This document shows, piece after piece, positions 25,611 through 36,039 of a stretch of 64,000 nucleotides of DNA (positions are counted from its first letter, which is position 1; every line of letters starts with the position of its first letter). The DNA is from Eonycteris spelaea (Eukaryota; Chordata; Mammalia; Chiroptera; Pteropodidae), in assembly GCA_003508835.1 (NCBI GenBank), contig PUFA01000729.1, positions 36,387-100,386 of the forward strand, written 5' to 3'. Position numbers and translations under genes: made by a program. The notes beneath the pieces were generated by a model. That model had not been told where the DNA came from and did not search any database. It was given only the letters and a program-made list of their open reading frames with translations.

Positions 25611-26555
25611 CCAAAATATATAAAGAACTCATATAATGCAACACCAATAAAGCAAACAATCCAATTAACAAATGAGCGGGACCTGGATAGGTCGCTAATC
25701 ATCAGAGAAATGCAAATTAAAGGCACAAAGACATATCACCTCATCCCTGTTAGAATTGTTATTATCAATAATATTGGAAAACAAGAATTGTTTGAGAGAA
25801 TGTAAAGAAAAGGGAACTCTTATGTATAGTTGGTGAGATTGCAAATTGAGGCAGCTACTATGGAGAATAGTTGAGAGGTTCCTCAAAGAATTAAAAATAA
25901 AACTACTTATGACTTAGCAGTTCTACTTCTGGGTATTCATCCAAAGAAAAGCAGAAAAATAATTCGTAAAGATCTATGCACCCTTATGTCCACAGCAGCA
26001 CTATTTGCAGTAACCATTGTACGGAAGCAACCTAAGTGCCCATCAGTAGATGACTGAATGAAGAAGTTATGGTTCATAGATATGATGAAATGTTACTCAG
26101 TGTTAAAAAAAATGTAAGCTTTCATTCGTGACACCATTTTAAACGTAAAGGGTACAAGGCCATTTGACATTAGTTAGGCAGAAAAAAACAAATATATTTC
26201 ACTTATATGTGGAATTTAAGAACAAAACAAAGAAAGAAAATTAAAACAGACTCATAGATACAGAGAACAAACTGGTGACTGTCAGATGGGAGGGAGTGTT
26301 GGGGGCTAAGTGAATAAGGGGAAGGAATTAAGAAGTACAAATTGTCAGTTACAAAATAGTCATGGGATGTACAATACGGCATAGATACTACAGTCAATAA
26401 TACTGTAACAACTATGCAAGGGGCCAGGTGGGCACTAGATTAACTTGAGGATCACTTCAGAAATTATATAAATGTTTAACTGCTATGCTGTATATCTAAA
26501 ACTAACACAAAATAATGTTAAATGTCAACTTTAATTAAAAAGTAAAAATTAAAAA
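25611..26555 (+). repeat. Second head-to-tail L1 3' unit
   Basis: The sequence restarts at about 25620 ('aaagaactcatataatgcaa') with ORF2 C-terminal text and runs through 3' UTR again, the same arrangement as at 3.5-5.5 kb. It ends in text nearly identical to 5400-5520. Confidence 0.72.
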
Positions 26556-26559
26556 AATA

Positions 26560-27310
26560 AAGTAATTGTTGATTTTAAAAATATATTGGTGCCAGTGCTG
26601 AACCAGAGGACACTCAGCAAAATGCTTAAAGCACACAGAGGCCATCATCGTCCACTTGCGGCCTGTAGAACTTGATAATTTTTTCAGAAAGACTGTAACA
26701 CTGGTGAATGACAGCTGCCTGCTGCTGAATGTCCTCTGGGACATGTGAGCTGGGTGAGTTGGGGTTTCAGGGAGTCGCCAGGGTTGGGTGAGTGGTGTTC
26801 ACCAGATCAATGCAGATTCAGATTTGGCCATGTCAAAGGAGGACTTAACAGTGGGACACTGACTGCTGTTCCTCCAGCCCTTGCCCTGAAGCCACACAAT
26901 TCAGATTCCCCTGTACGTCTCTGGCAATCCCCACATCCCCATCCTTCCACCAGAGTCCAGGGGAGTGCCTGCAAGCCAGTGAGTCGTGTGCAAGCCCTTT
27001 CAGAGGATGCTGCTCTCCATCTCACCCAGATGGACTGAATCTCTGCTTGTTTTCACAGCCAGATGTTGTGGGGGCTCCTCTTCCTGGTCCTGGAGCTCTT
27101 GGCTGGGACCTTCATTCCTCAACAGGGCATCTCAGCATCCAAAATATCCCTACTGATTCCCAACCACCACACGTGGGTGTGAGGCTAGGCTGTTTCACAT
27201 CTTCACCCCTCCTACCAGATTTGACATGGTTTCTTCTTTATATCCTTAGTTATAAAATTTTTTCAGTTAGTCTTCAGATGGTTCTCCAGGTTGGTCGTTC
27301 TATAATTTAG
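26560..27310 (-). repeat. Inverted L1 5' UTR-like segment, second copy
   Basis: Homologous over its whole length to 5520-6245, with the same abutment to a sense L1 3' end. Overlapping chance frames at 26745-27310 show no family. Confidence 0.62.
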
Positions 27311-27319
27311 TTATAATTT

Positions 27320-29400
27320 ATAAGTGTTTTGTAAATTAGGTTAATAAATTTTCTTATTCCTAGTTTACTGAGAGTTTTAAGTATGAAGAGGTGTTGGATT
27401 TTGTCGAATGTTTTTTGTATATCTACTACTACGATTATGTGATTTTACTTTTCAGCCTATTGATGTGATGGATTAAATTTATTAATTTTTGAAGGTTTAA
27501 CAAGCCTCACACACCTGGGATTAATAGCCCTTGGTTGCAGAATATAATTACTTTTATATAATATTGCATCTATTTGTTATTAACATTTTAATTTTTTTAC
27601 CTATGTTTATAAGAGAGAATGATCACATATTTCTCTTATTATAATACCTTTGTCTGATTTTGGTATTAGGGTAGTTATAGCCCTATAGAATGTGTTAGGA
27701 AGTATTCTTTTATCATCTGAATGATAGTGTGTATAATTAGCGTAATTTCTTGAAAGTCTGATGTGTTTTAGTGAAGGGAAATAGGCCAGTAATTTCTGTT
27801 TTAGAAGGTTTTATTAATTATTAATTAGATTTAATTAATAGATCTAGGCCTATTCAGATTATTCAGTTCCTGTGTGAGAGTCGACAAATTGTTTTTTCAA
27901 GGAATTGGTCAATTTTATTTCCATCATTGCAATGGCTTCTATTTAAATTTACTGGAGTGACATTAGTTAATAAAATCATATAGGATCTCAGTGTACAATT
28001 CAATAATACATTATTATGTATATTGCATTGTGTGTTCACCACACAAAGTCACATCTTCTGTGACCATATATTTGATCCCTTTATCCTTATCTAATTCTTT
28101 CTTCTCCCCTTTCCCTTCGTAACCACTACACTCTTGTCTGTGTCATGAGTTTCTGTTTTTCTTGTTCATTTGTTGCTTTCAGTTTTATGTCCCACATATG
28201 AGTAAAATCATGGTTCTCAATTTTTTCTGTCTGACTTATTTTGCTTAGCATGATAATCTCCAGATCCATCCATGTCATCACAAATGGCAGTATTTTATCT
28301 ATTCTCATGGCTAACTAATATTTAGTTGTATAATGTACCACATCTTCTTTATCAAATCATCTGTGGAAAGGCGCTGTGGTCATTTCCATGTCTTGCCTAC
28401 TGTGAATTGTGCAGTGAACATCAGGGTGCATATATCTTTGTGGATAAATGTCTTTAAATTGGGGAGTAGATACCCAGAAGAGGGATTGCTGGTTCACATG
28501 GTAATTCTATTCTTTGACTTTTAAGGAACCTCCACACTGTGTTCCACAGTGACTACTAATTTACATTCCTGCCTGCAGCGTATGAGGGTTTTTTTTTTTT
28601 TTTCCTTACAATCTCTTCGACCCTTGTTATTACTTGGGCTGTTGATGATATCCATTCTAATGGGTGTGAGATAGTATCTCATTGTGGTTTTGATTTGCAT
28701 TTTCCTCACAGCAAGTGAAGTTGACCATCTTTTCGAATCTCTGTCGGGCATTTGTATGTCTTCTTGGGAGAAGCATCTATTCAAGTCCTATCCCCATTTT
28801 TTAATTGGATATGTTTCATTTTTATTGAGCGCTATTATTATTCATCTTTTTTTAATATACCAGTCATAATTTTTCAAATAACCTTTTTTTTTGTTGTTGT
28901 CTTAGCATTTTCATAATATATTTATAATTAATCTAAGTTCACTTTCAAATAACACTATGCCACTTCAAAAATAGTGTGGGTACTTTATGATAAGAAAATA
29001 ATTATAATTTTCCCCTCCTATCTTTATATTATTTATACTATTGTTTTCACTTACATATAAGCATACATATATATATACTTGATTTATGCAAAATCACATA
29101 TAAAATATTACACTGTTGCTATTATTACTTTGAAGAAGTTGTGTTTGACTACATCATTCAAGTATAAGAAAAATAAAAGGTTTATTTAACCATTCTTTCT
29201 TTTTTATTCCATGTTTTTAAATTTTTTTCAAGTTTTTAATTGATAGCATTTTTCTTTTCTAAGTAATTTATTGATTCAGGTCTAATATTCAGGTCTTTGA
29301 TCCATTTTGTGTTACTTTTGATGCATGATGATAGATAGCAGTCTAGTTTCATTCTTCTACATGTGGATTTTCAATTTTCCCAGCTACATTTTTGAAAGAG
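27320..29400 (-). repeat. Antisense L1 sequence
   Basis: The interval 27330-27930 is antisense reverse transcriptase text; 27950-28420 is antisense 3' UTR and ORF2 end (minus open pieces at 28126-28308 and 28521-28784 with a CFSQEDIQMPDRDSKRWSTS phrase). From 28420 to 29220 it matches 6270-7060, then continues into text matching 8455-8600. Relative to the left copy it has lost about 1.35 kb near 29230 and a further roughly 0.45 kb near 29410. Confidence 0.65.
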
Positions 29401-29814
29401 GCTTTCCTTTCTCCCCCTCAGAAAGGAACAGTATGTCTAGAGAGAGTGGGAGTGAAGTATTTTCCTTTTTGTTTGGCAAAGGTTACATTTAAATGAAATT
29501 TGGGAGTTCTTATTTCCCTGGGTCAGATGGCTCTGATAATGGCCCATGTATTAGGGACTGGTCAAACACTTTCTCCTGAAGGCAGGCCTTGGTAAGAAAA
29601 ACAGAGTGCTCTTGGGTATTTCAAATATTTCTCTTTTGTTTTCTTGTCCCTGCTAGAGCAATGACTGAATTTTTCTCTGGAATTCTCTGTTGTATCCTGG
29701 TCAATACAGCAGGGTGGCCTCAGACCAGCCATGGGGAGGGCACAGAAAACTCCCAGATGTTTTCAAGCTTGTATCTGCCAGTTCCTTGGAAAAAAGCCAA
29801 ATGGTATTTATTAT
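29401..29814. other. Low-copy segment, copy of 9.07-9.35 kb joined to copy of 19.28-19.35 kb
   Basis: The interval 29420-29705 matches the left segment at 9070-9350. From about 29715 the sequence instead matches 19280 onward. The join at about 29705-29715 marks where roughly 9.9 kb of the left arrangement, including the OR2L-like gene, is missing. Confidence 0.6.
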
Positions 29815-30365
29815 ATTTTATTTTATTTTTATTAAATTTATTGGGATGACATTAATTAATAAGATTATATAAGTTCCAAGTGTACAACTCAATAATACAT
29901 AATTATGTATACTGCATTGTATGTTCACCATACAAAGTCAAATTTTCTTTCATTGCCATATATTTGGTCCCCTTTATCCTGATCTAGCTCCCTCCTCCCT
30001 CTGGTAACCACTAAAATGTGGTCTGTGTCTATGGGTATGTGTTTGTTTTTCTTATTTATTTGCTGCTTTCAGTTTCATGTCTCACATCTGAGTGAAATCA
30101 TATGGTTCTCAAACTTTACTCTCTGACTTATTTTGCTAAGCATGACAATCTCAAGATCCATCCATGTTGTCGTAAATGACAGTATTTCATTTTTTGGCTG
30201 AGTAATATGCTGTTCTTTATATATGTACCATAGCATCTTTAATTAACTATCAAAGGGCACTAAACTCATTTCCATGTTTTGACCATGGTCAATAATGCTA
30301 CTATGAACATTAGAGTGCGTATGTCTATGGATAATTGTTTTCAAGTTTTGGGAAAGACTCCCAGA
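29815..30365 (-). repeat. Antisense L1 3' UTR and ORF2 end
   Basis: Matches 19370-19930 and other antisense L1 3' ends in the window; no frame survives. Confidence 0.7.
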
Positions 30366-31113
30366 AGAGGGCATGCTACTAAAGAACAACTAGGTCAAAC
30401 AACAAATGTTGTTTTAACATGTCATTTCATTGAAAAAATTATTTTGTTGAAGTTTACTACATTTCTACAATTTACATATTAGTATCCACTATGTATATAG
30501 TTAAACTCTGCTGATACCTACTAATTAATTGTGTACATTTTATTAAATTTATCAGCACATCTATTAAAAATGAATTGAGATGATTTTATTAAACATATTT
30601 TTACATTAATTATATTCAATTATTTTATATTCAATTATATATTCACACATTTATGTGCTAATTTTATTCATTATATTACATTATATATTATATACATTAC
30701 ATTATATTATATAATATAAAGTGACTAGTGAATATTCGGTCTTTTCTAAAATGTCCATAGAGCCATTTGGTCCACAAGAGATCCTGCAAGACTACGGAGG
30801 CAAGAAAGGTTATTGTTTGCGATACAGCCACAACGCAATTACTCAACCAATATCACATGAGAGTATTTTTTTTTTTTTATGTTTTCACCTTGTAGACCAA
30901 GTGTATGAATAAATGGCAAGAGCTCTTTGACCCCAGGGATGTTTCTAAATGTGGGTCTCACAGAGGAATCCAGAGGAACCAGGGGAGCCCGAGCACAGTC
31001 ACAGTGCTGAGATCTGTCACAGGGGCCACCCTGCATCTGTTCTGAGTCTCAAGAAGACAGTGAGCAGGATAGTGGGAGAGTCTTGGCAGAGCAGAGTAGA
31101 AACCTTAAGCTGA
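30366..31113. other. End of the duplicated block and unique DNA
   Basis: The duplicate of 19930-20182 ends at about 30660. The sequence 30670-30720 is a low-complexity AT run (TTATAT/ATATTA). No gene is recognised up to the SINE. Confidence 0.5.
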
Positions 31114-31346
31114 GTCTACAGCCATGCTACCCTGAACAAGCCCGATCCATCTGATCTCGGAAGCTAAGCAGGGTCGGGCCTGGTTAGTACTTGGATGGGA
31201 GACCACTTAGGAAGTCCAGGTGTTGTAAGCATAAAAAATTTAAAAATCAAAGGGATCGAAAGCTGACAAGGTCCTTTCAATCTGTGAGGTCAACAAGGGT
31301 TGCCTTGCCTAAAAGAAAAAAATCAAAAAAAAAGAAAGAAAGAAAG
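31114..31346 (+). mobile_element. 5S rRNA-derived SINE (well-preserved copy)
   Basis: Bases 31114-31230 match 5S rRNA closely, including 'agctaagcagggtcgggcct' (box A region) and 'ggatgggagacc' (box C). A tail shared with the 16.6 kb copy follows ('tctgtgaggtcaacaaggg'), ending in A-rich (GAAA)n. Direct repeats flank it: 'gaaaccttaagctga' at 31099-31113 and 'gaaaccttagctga' at 31346-31359, one base different in length. This is the hallmark of L1-mediated insertion, so it is a SINE and not a 5S gene. The internal RNA polymerase III promoter looks usable by eye. Confidence 0.9.
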
Positions 31347-31359
31347 AAACCTTAGCTGA

Positions 31360-31698
31360 CCAACTATAGATCTAGCAATGTTTCAGTCCCTTGAAGGAAG
31401 GGCTCCTGTGTGTTTTAATGTCCTTCTTCTATGAATAGGGTCTTATAAGTTTAAGTGAGTTCAATTACAGAGAAGTAAACTAGCTTTTCATCAGATGAGA
31501 GGGGTAAAATATAGGAAGTAAAACAAATAAAATCAGAATTTAAAAAATGCAAATTAAGGCCTGAATAATCCTAACACATACTGCTAAGCTTAAGATTTGC
31601 TTGTGTTATTTCCAAAATATAAAAGTTTTTTTTTTTTCACAAATGAGTAGTTTTAGACATTGTTACATAATCTTTGAATTCCAGATTATATTGTCGAC
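31360..31698. other. Flank of the endogenous retrovirus
   Basis: AT-rich DNA with no feature recognised. Confidence 0.4.
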
Positions 31699-32010
31699 TG
31701 AAAAATTAATATTGACTAGTTGTTTTGTCTATAGGAATATTTACTTAGGAATAAGAAAGGGTTACAACCCAGAGCATGCAGACACAGCAAGCCCGACACA
31801 ATCTGAACTGTGTGCCAAGATGGGGTTATTTGTAGAGGGAAAAGAAAAATAGGGAAGGGGAAGTTGGAACCTTCAAGCTTTCCCGTAAATACCAAGTCTT
31901 CCTTTGGGGTTCTTGTGATCACGCAGAGCATCAGAATATCCATGAGCCCTGGCTCCTCCCGATGACACTCCCAAACGATTATGTTTGCTCTAGGTTCCAG
32001 ATTGTCATCA
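31699..32010 (-). repeat. 3' LTR of a class I endogenous retrovirus
   Basis: Aligned by eye with 38770-39067: shared phrases include 'agacacagcaagccc', 'ggaaggggaagttggaacc' (31855-31873) and 'cctggctcctccc'. Read on the minus strand it starts TGATGA and ends TTTTTCA. A purine-rich tract adjoins its internal side. No clear target-site duplication is visible at the outer edges. Confidence 0.8.
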
Positions 32011-32030
32011 TTATTTTCCTCTTTTTATTA
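32011..32030 (-). other. Polypurine tract
   Basis: On the minus strand the 20 bases before the LTR read as purine-rich sequence (AAAAAGAGGAAAA core). This is where a retrovirus primes plus-strand DNA synthesis. Confidence 0.55.
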
Positions 32031-32500
32031 AGACTTTTCTCTGAAAGCATCATTGACATACTGTCAGGCCTCCCAACTTAGCAGCCTTCTATACCCTGGT
32101 GTCAGGAGGACCTCTACATGTGAAATCTCTCTCATCAGAGAGAAAGTGTGGGGATCAGGAACAAGTCATGTCCAGGCTCAACAGGCAACAGGTGGAGAGC
32201 TTAATAACAGGAAGAATTCAAACAGAATTAGAACAACATGGCAACCTAGTCTATCTGGTGAATTTAAACCAGGAGCTTGAAACTGCAGATGAGAAGAAAG
32301 GCCATTATTATCTTGGAATAAAGTTCTTAGTAACAGATACAATAACCATAAAACTTTGCTCCTTTAATAGTAGCTTAGGAGATGCAAACAAAGGCACATT
32401 TTTTACAAGGGAAAAGAAAACAATGAAATAAGAATCAACTCTAAGAAAAGAGTTGTACAGGCCTGATTCAGTTGTTTTAGCAATTAGTTTCCTTCAGGTC
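32031..32500 (-). other. Residual retroviral segment, env essentially missing
   Basis: Only about 0.5 kb separates the end of integrase from the polypurine tract, too short for env. I could not identify envelope sequence. A 110-codon plus-strand frame (32099-32431) crosses it in the opposite sense and has no recognised family. Confidence 0.5.
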
Positions 32501-33890
32501 CCACCTGCTTTAATTTTTGATAGCTTTAGTTTCAGGTCATCAGACAGTGCAGTTCTTGTCAGGATTTGATACCTTTTTTAGGGGTGACACTTGTATCCAA
32601 ATCTGCTCCCTGGAGTTAGCAGCACAGGCTGAGTCACCAGTAGCTGGGAAGGGTCCTTCCAGAGAGGCTGGAGGCAATCTTTACTGAGGAGCCTTTTCCA
32701 GCAAACAAAATCTCCAGGCGGTGGAGTGTGAACATCAGGTTTTCCTATTCTTACAGTGCCCTATGAAAATGTGGTGCCACCGGACTGTGATTAATTTCAA
32801 CAGAAACAATTATCCTTTATAATGTTGAAGTACATCTCCCTTTATCAACTGTGAACCTCAAGAAGCAGGAACCAAATGCTCAGTGCTTCCATAATTATCT
32901 GGAAATTTAAAAGCTTATGAGGCCCAGAAAGAGCAGATCTGAGTCTCAAAAGGACTAACCACAACTCTTTCGTCCAACATACATGAAGAGTTTCTACAAA
33001 TTTTGCCAACTGAATCCTTGAAAGGCCATAAATATGTTCAACTCAACCTGAAGACCAAGGTGGTGGGCACAGTGCAGGTGTTGCAGAACTGGCTAAATAG
33101 CACAGACCAGTTGGAGCATCTGACCTGTGATCACTGTAGAGCTTGAGAAAAGTTCCCCAAGTGGGAATACTATAGTCTAGCAGGCCTTCAGCCACTTAGA
33201 TGAAAAAGCTTGCCTATGAGGAAAGCTTCAGTCAATGAGAAAACGTATTTATATCATGAGAGGGGGGAAGCTGTATAAAGTCTGTTTGCCAAACCTCAAA
33301 TGATCTGTTAGACCACGGGTCTCCAACTCCTAGGCCATGAACAGGTACCAGTCAATGGCTTGTTAGAAACTGAGCTGCATCACAGGAAGTAAGAGGTGGC
33401 TAAGCAAGCTAAGCTTCATTTGTATTTTCTAGTGCTAGCATCACCCCCTCAGCTTCGCCTCAGATAGTCAGGCATTGTATTCTCATAGGAGTCCCAGTTC
33501 CTGGTGCCAAAAAGGTTGGGGACTGCTGTGTTAGTCAATTTGAAATGTCTAGGTGCCTTGTGTGCAGGCTTCTCTGGGTCATACCTTGGGCAGGTGTACA
33601 GTTAAGGTAGTTTTCTGCAGCCTTATTTATATCTGAACATCAGTATTGTTTTCCAAGTGTAATCATGTTGTCACTGGACCAGTAGTTTAATGCCTGTCCA
33701 GTATAGAAGAGTGGAAATTTTAGTTCTGGTAAAAGTGAGTTGTTATTTCATCCAAACCAGAGCTTTCTCCTCTCATCAAACCAACAATTGCTGGATATAC
33801 AACATTGTTTTTCAACTCCTGAGGTCACTTCTTGGGCATCTGTGGCCAATTTTCTAAGCTGTCAGTAGGGGAAATATCTCTCTCTCTAGA
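32500..33890 (-). pseudogene. pol: Retroviral pol, integrase region (broken)
   Basis: Minus-strand integrase of the gammaretrovirus-like provirus. Read toward lower coordinates: the text after the zinc-binding region (CPRYDPEKP at about 33570-33600), the catalytic core beginning FEVWQTDFIQLPP near 33260-33300, further core text at 33000-33180 and a C-terminal segment with a W-R-F-C-L-L-E-K pattern near 32690-32720. Integrase joins viral DNA to the chromosome. Stops and frameshifts are frequent, and a 215-base hAT element splits the gene at 33314-33528. Confidence 0.8.
33314..33528. mobile_element. hAT-type non-autonomous DNA transposon inside integrase
   Basis: A 215-base insert interrupts matching integrase text on either side. 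Its ends are inverted repeats: 'cacgggtctccaac' at the left and the reverse complement of 'gttggggactgctg' at the right. Eight-base duplications flank it: 'tgttagac' (33306-33313) and 'tgttagtc' (33529-33536). TIRs plus an 8-base duplication identify a hAT element; internal phrases ('ggtgccaaaaaggttgggga') fit a mammalian Charlie-type family. It carries no transposase. Confidence 0.85.
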
Positions 33891-34420
33891 CCATGACAGT
33901 GGTTTGAAAGCTGCTGATGCCTTTAAAGAAGCGTTCTTAGCAGAAATGTCAACAAGATCGTTTCCTTTAGCATCCAGGGAGTCAAGTTTAGGATGTCCTG
34001 GAATCTTAAGAATATTTAAAGCATCACATGAAAGTGAAGCATCTAGTAATTCCTGAACTCATAGACCATGTTTAATTTTATCTCCATTGGAAAGAAACCA
34101 CGTTGCTTCCATAACATCCCAAAGTCATGAGCTACCAAAAGCCTATTCACTGTCAGTATGAATGTGGACAGCTTCACCCTTGGCTAAAATGCCAGCCCAA
34201 GAGAAAGCATACAATTCAGCCTGCTGTGCAGGAGTGGCCAAAGGCAAGTGTGTTGCCTCAGTGACTTTAAAAGTGGTTACAATGACATAGCCAGTGCAGT
34301 ACTGAGCCATCTTTGAACCATGAGAAATCAGCTTTATCCTGAGGAATCTCTTGCAAATCATCACAAGGTGTTAGGAGGTAATTCTTGTGTCAAGAAGGCA
34401 TGAGGATCTTTGTCAGTTTC
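33891..34420 (-). pseudogene. pol: Retroviral pol, RNase H region (broken)
   Basis: The minus open piece 34143-34364 reads through an RNase H segment (PAQQAELYAF, then VHIHTDSE with a catalytic-type Asp). It continues after stops into NILKIPGHPKLDS and a D-A-K-G-N phrase at 33920-34020. RNase H removes the RNA template during reverse transcription. In-frame stops occur after HTDSE and downstream. Confidence 0.85.
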
Positions 34421-34429
34421 AGAGAAGAG

Positions 34430-35560
34430 TAAGGGGTTAAGGTTGTTACAGTTTGTAAGAGTTATGTGAAATGTGGTTAACAGAAACATGTCATAAGAGG
34501 TGAGGTGGCTGACTGATGATGCTGTGTGTGATGAGAATCCAGAAGGGGTTCTATTATGTGGTACACAGATGGTTAGAGGAACCCACAGCCATCTGTTCTA
34601 TGGTGTAGACCAAGATGGCAGTGGCAGTAGTGGATCTAAGGTAAGGGGGTACCACATGCCACAGGTCTAGATGCTGACTACAGTGTCCTAGGGGGTCAGT
34701 GTCGATCCGCATGTTTTGAGTGAGTGCCCAAAGGCATCCCCTTCCTTTTCATGCACAAAAAGGAAGAAGGAAATCAGAATTGGGGCCCAAGACAGGTGGC
34801 TTATTACACTTCTTTAAGAATTTATATGCTATGTCATCCTGTTCTTCCCATAAAATTGTGTCAGGACTCTCATTATTTAGTAATATATGTAAAGGATTTA
34901 CCATGAGAGATATATTTGGGATCCAATTTCAGCAGTAGGTGGTTAACCCTAGAACTTAGGACTAGGCCCCCATGAAGCCCATGTGGATGCATGTTGTACC
35001 AACATGATGTTCCTGATATTGAACCTGAGTGTGGACACATCATTTTCCTTCCCAGGTAAAAGCAAAAAATAGTATTGGCTAGTTTCATCACCTGAAACAC
35101 CCAAGAATGCAGTGCATGAATCAGCTTCTATAAGGAATATTCTAGTGGGGGATGGATGCTGGCAGTGTACAAGGGTAGGAGCAGCAGGGTGTCAGGGACA
35201 ACAAGGTGGATTGTTGTCGAAGGTCCTGGACGAACCTCCACCCTCATCCCTTTGGCTTCCTCATAAGTAAAATAAGAGTGACACAGGGACTAGTGCAAGA
35301 AATGATAAAGCCCTAGGTATGTCATCTTCTATTATGGGTTTTAAACCTTGAAGGACCTCTTTACTTAGAGGATTTGATGAATTCTGGAAGAAGTTTAAAG
35401 GATCAAGTAGAATCTTAATAAGAGGTGCAATGTGAATGCCGCCAATATCAACTGGAGAATTTGCTCGTACAGAAGATGACAGTTGGTCCAATAAGGACAA
35501 TGGATCGGTGCTCTCAGATTCAGCTCCAGTACTGTCAAAACAGAACACAATTAATGATGT
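34430..35560 (-). pseudogene. pol: Retroviral pol, reverse transcriptase region (broken)
   Basis: The minus piece 35261-35548 gives the RT amino-terminal part (GGIHIAPLIKILLDPLN, KEVLQGLKPIIED). Frameshifted continuation at 34950-35260 includes WRFVQDLR and FAFTWEGK phrases, and 34690-34830 carries the RT/RNase H connection (PPVLGPNSDFLLPF). I could not find a YXDD catalytic motif, and the distance suggests part of the palm is deleted. Confidence 0.8.
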
Positions 35561-35699
35561 GAAAGGCCATTTAATACACCTAATTGTCCATTCTAACAGT
35601 TGCTATCAAACTCTAACATTATTTCTCCCTTTTGGAAAGTGGACATTCCAGTATGACACTTCTGTAGGAAGTCTCAGCCTTGTAAATAAAGGGACAGAG

Positions 35700-36010
35700 G
35701 ATCCAAGGGGAAAACATATGTATCTTAAGGGGCCTGAGCAAAATGGCTTGGGTTCAGAGACTGAACCTGTTGAGTGTATCTGACATCCCCGCCTTTTGAA
35801 CTGCGTTGTTGCTCTGAGGCAGAAGCGAGTTTGGACTGTGGGGTTGAGTACCGAGAGTGCAGCCCCACTGTCAGTGAGAAGAGTAAAATCTTCCTAAGCA
35901 GTCTGAGAAGTATCTCCAAGCAAATGAGGAGAAGGTGGGAAAACTTTCTTAGGTTTTTGGCATTCCATCACTGGGTAGAAGAGGGCCTTGAAAAGGCTGC
36001 TTAGAAAGCT
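35700..36010 (-). pseudogene. Retroviral protease region (probable)
   Basis: Between the nucleocapsid-like finger and RT, the minus strand reads LLTDSGAALG near 35860-35890, resembling a retroviral aspartic protease active-site segment (D-S/T-G-A). The frame is broken. Position and motif support the call; similarity outside the motif is weak. Confidence 0.55.
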
Positions 36011-36039
36011 AAGAGTGTCTGAAATACTCACACTCAAAG

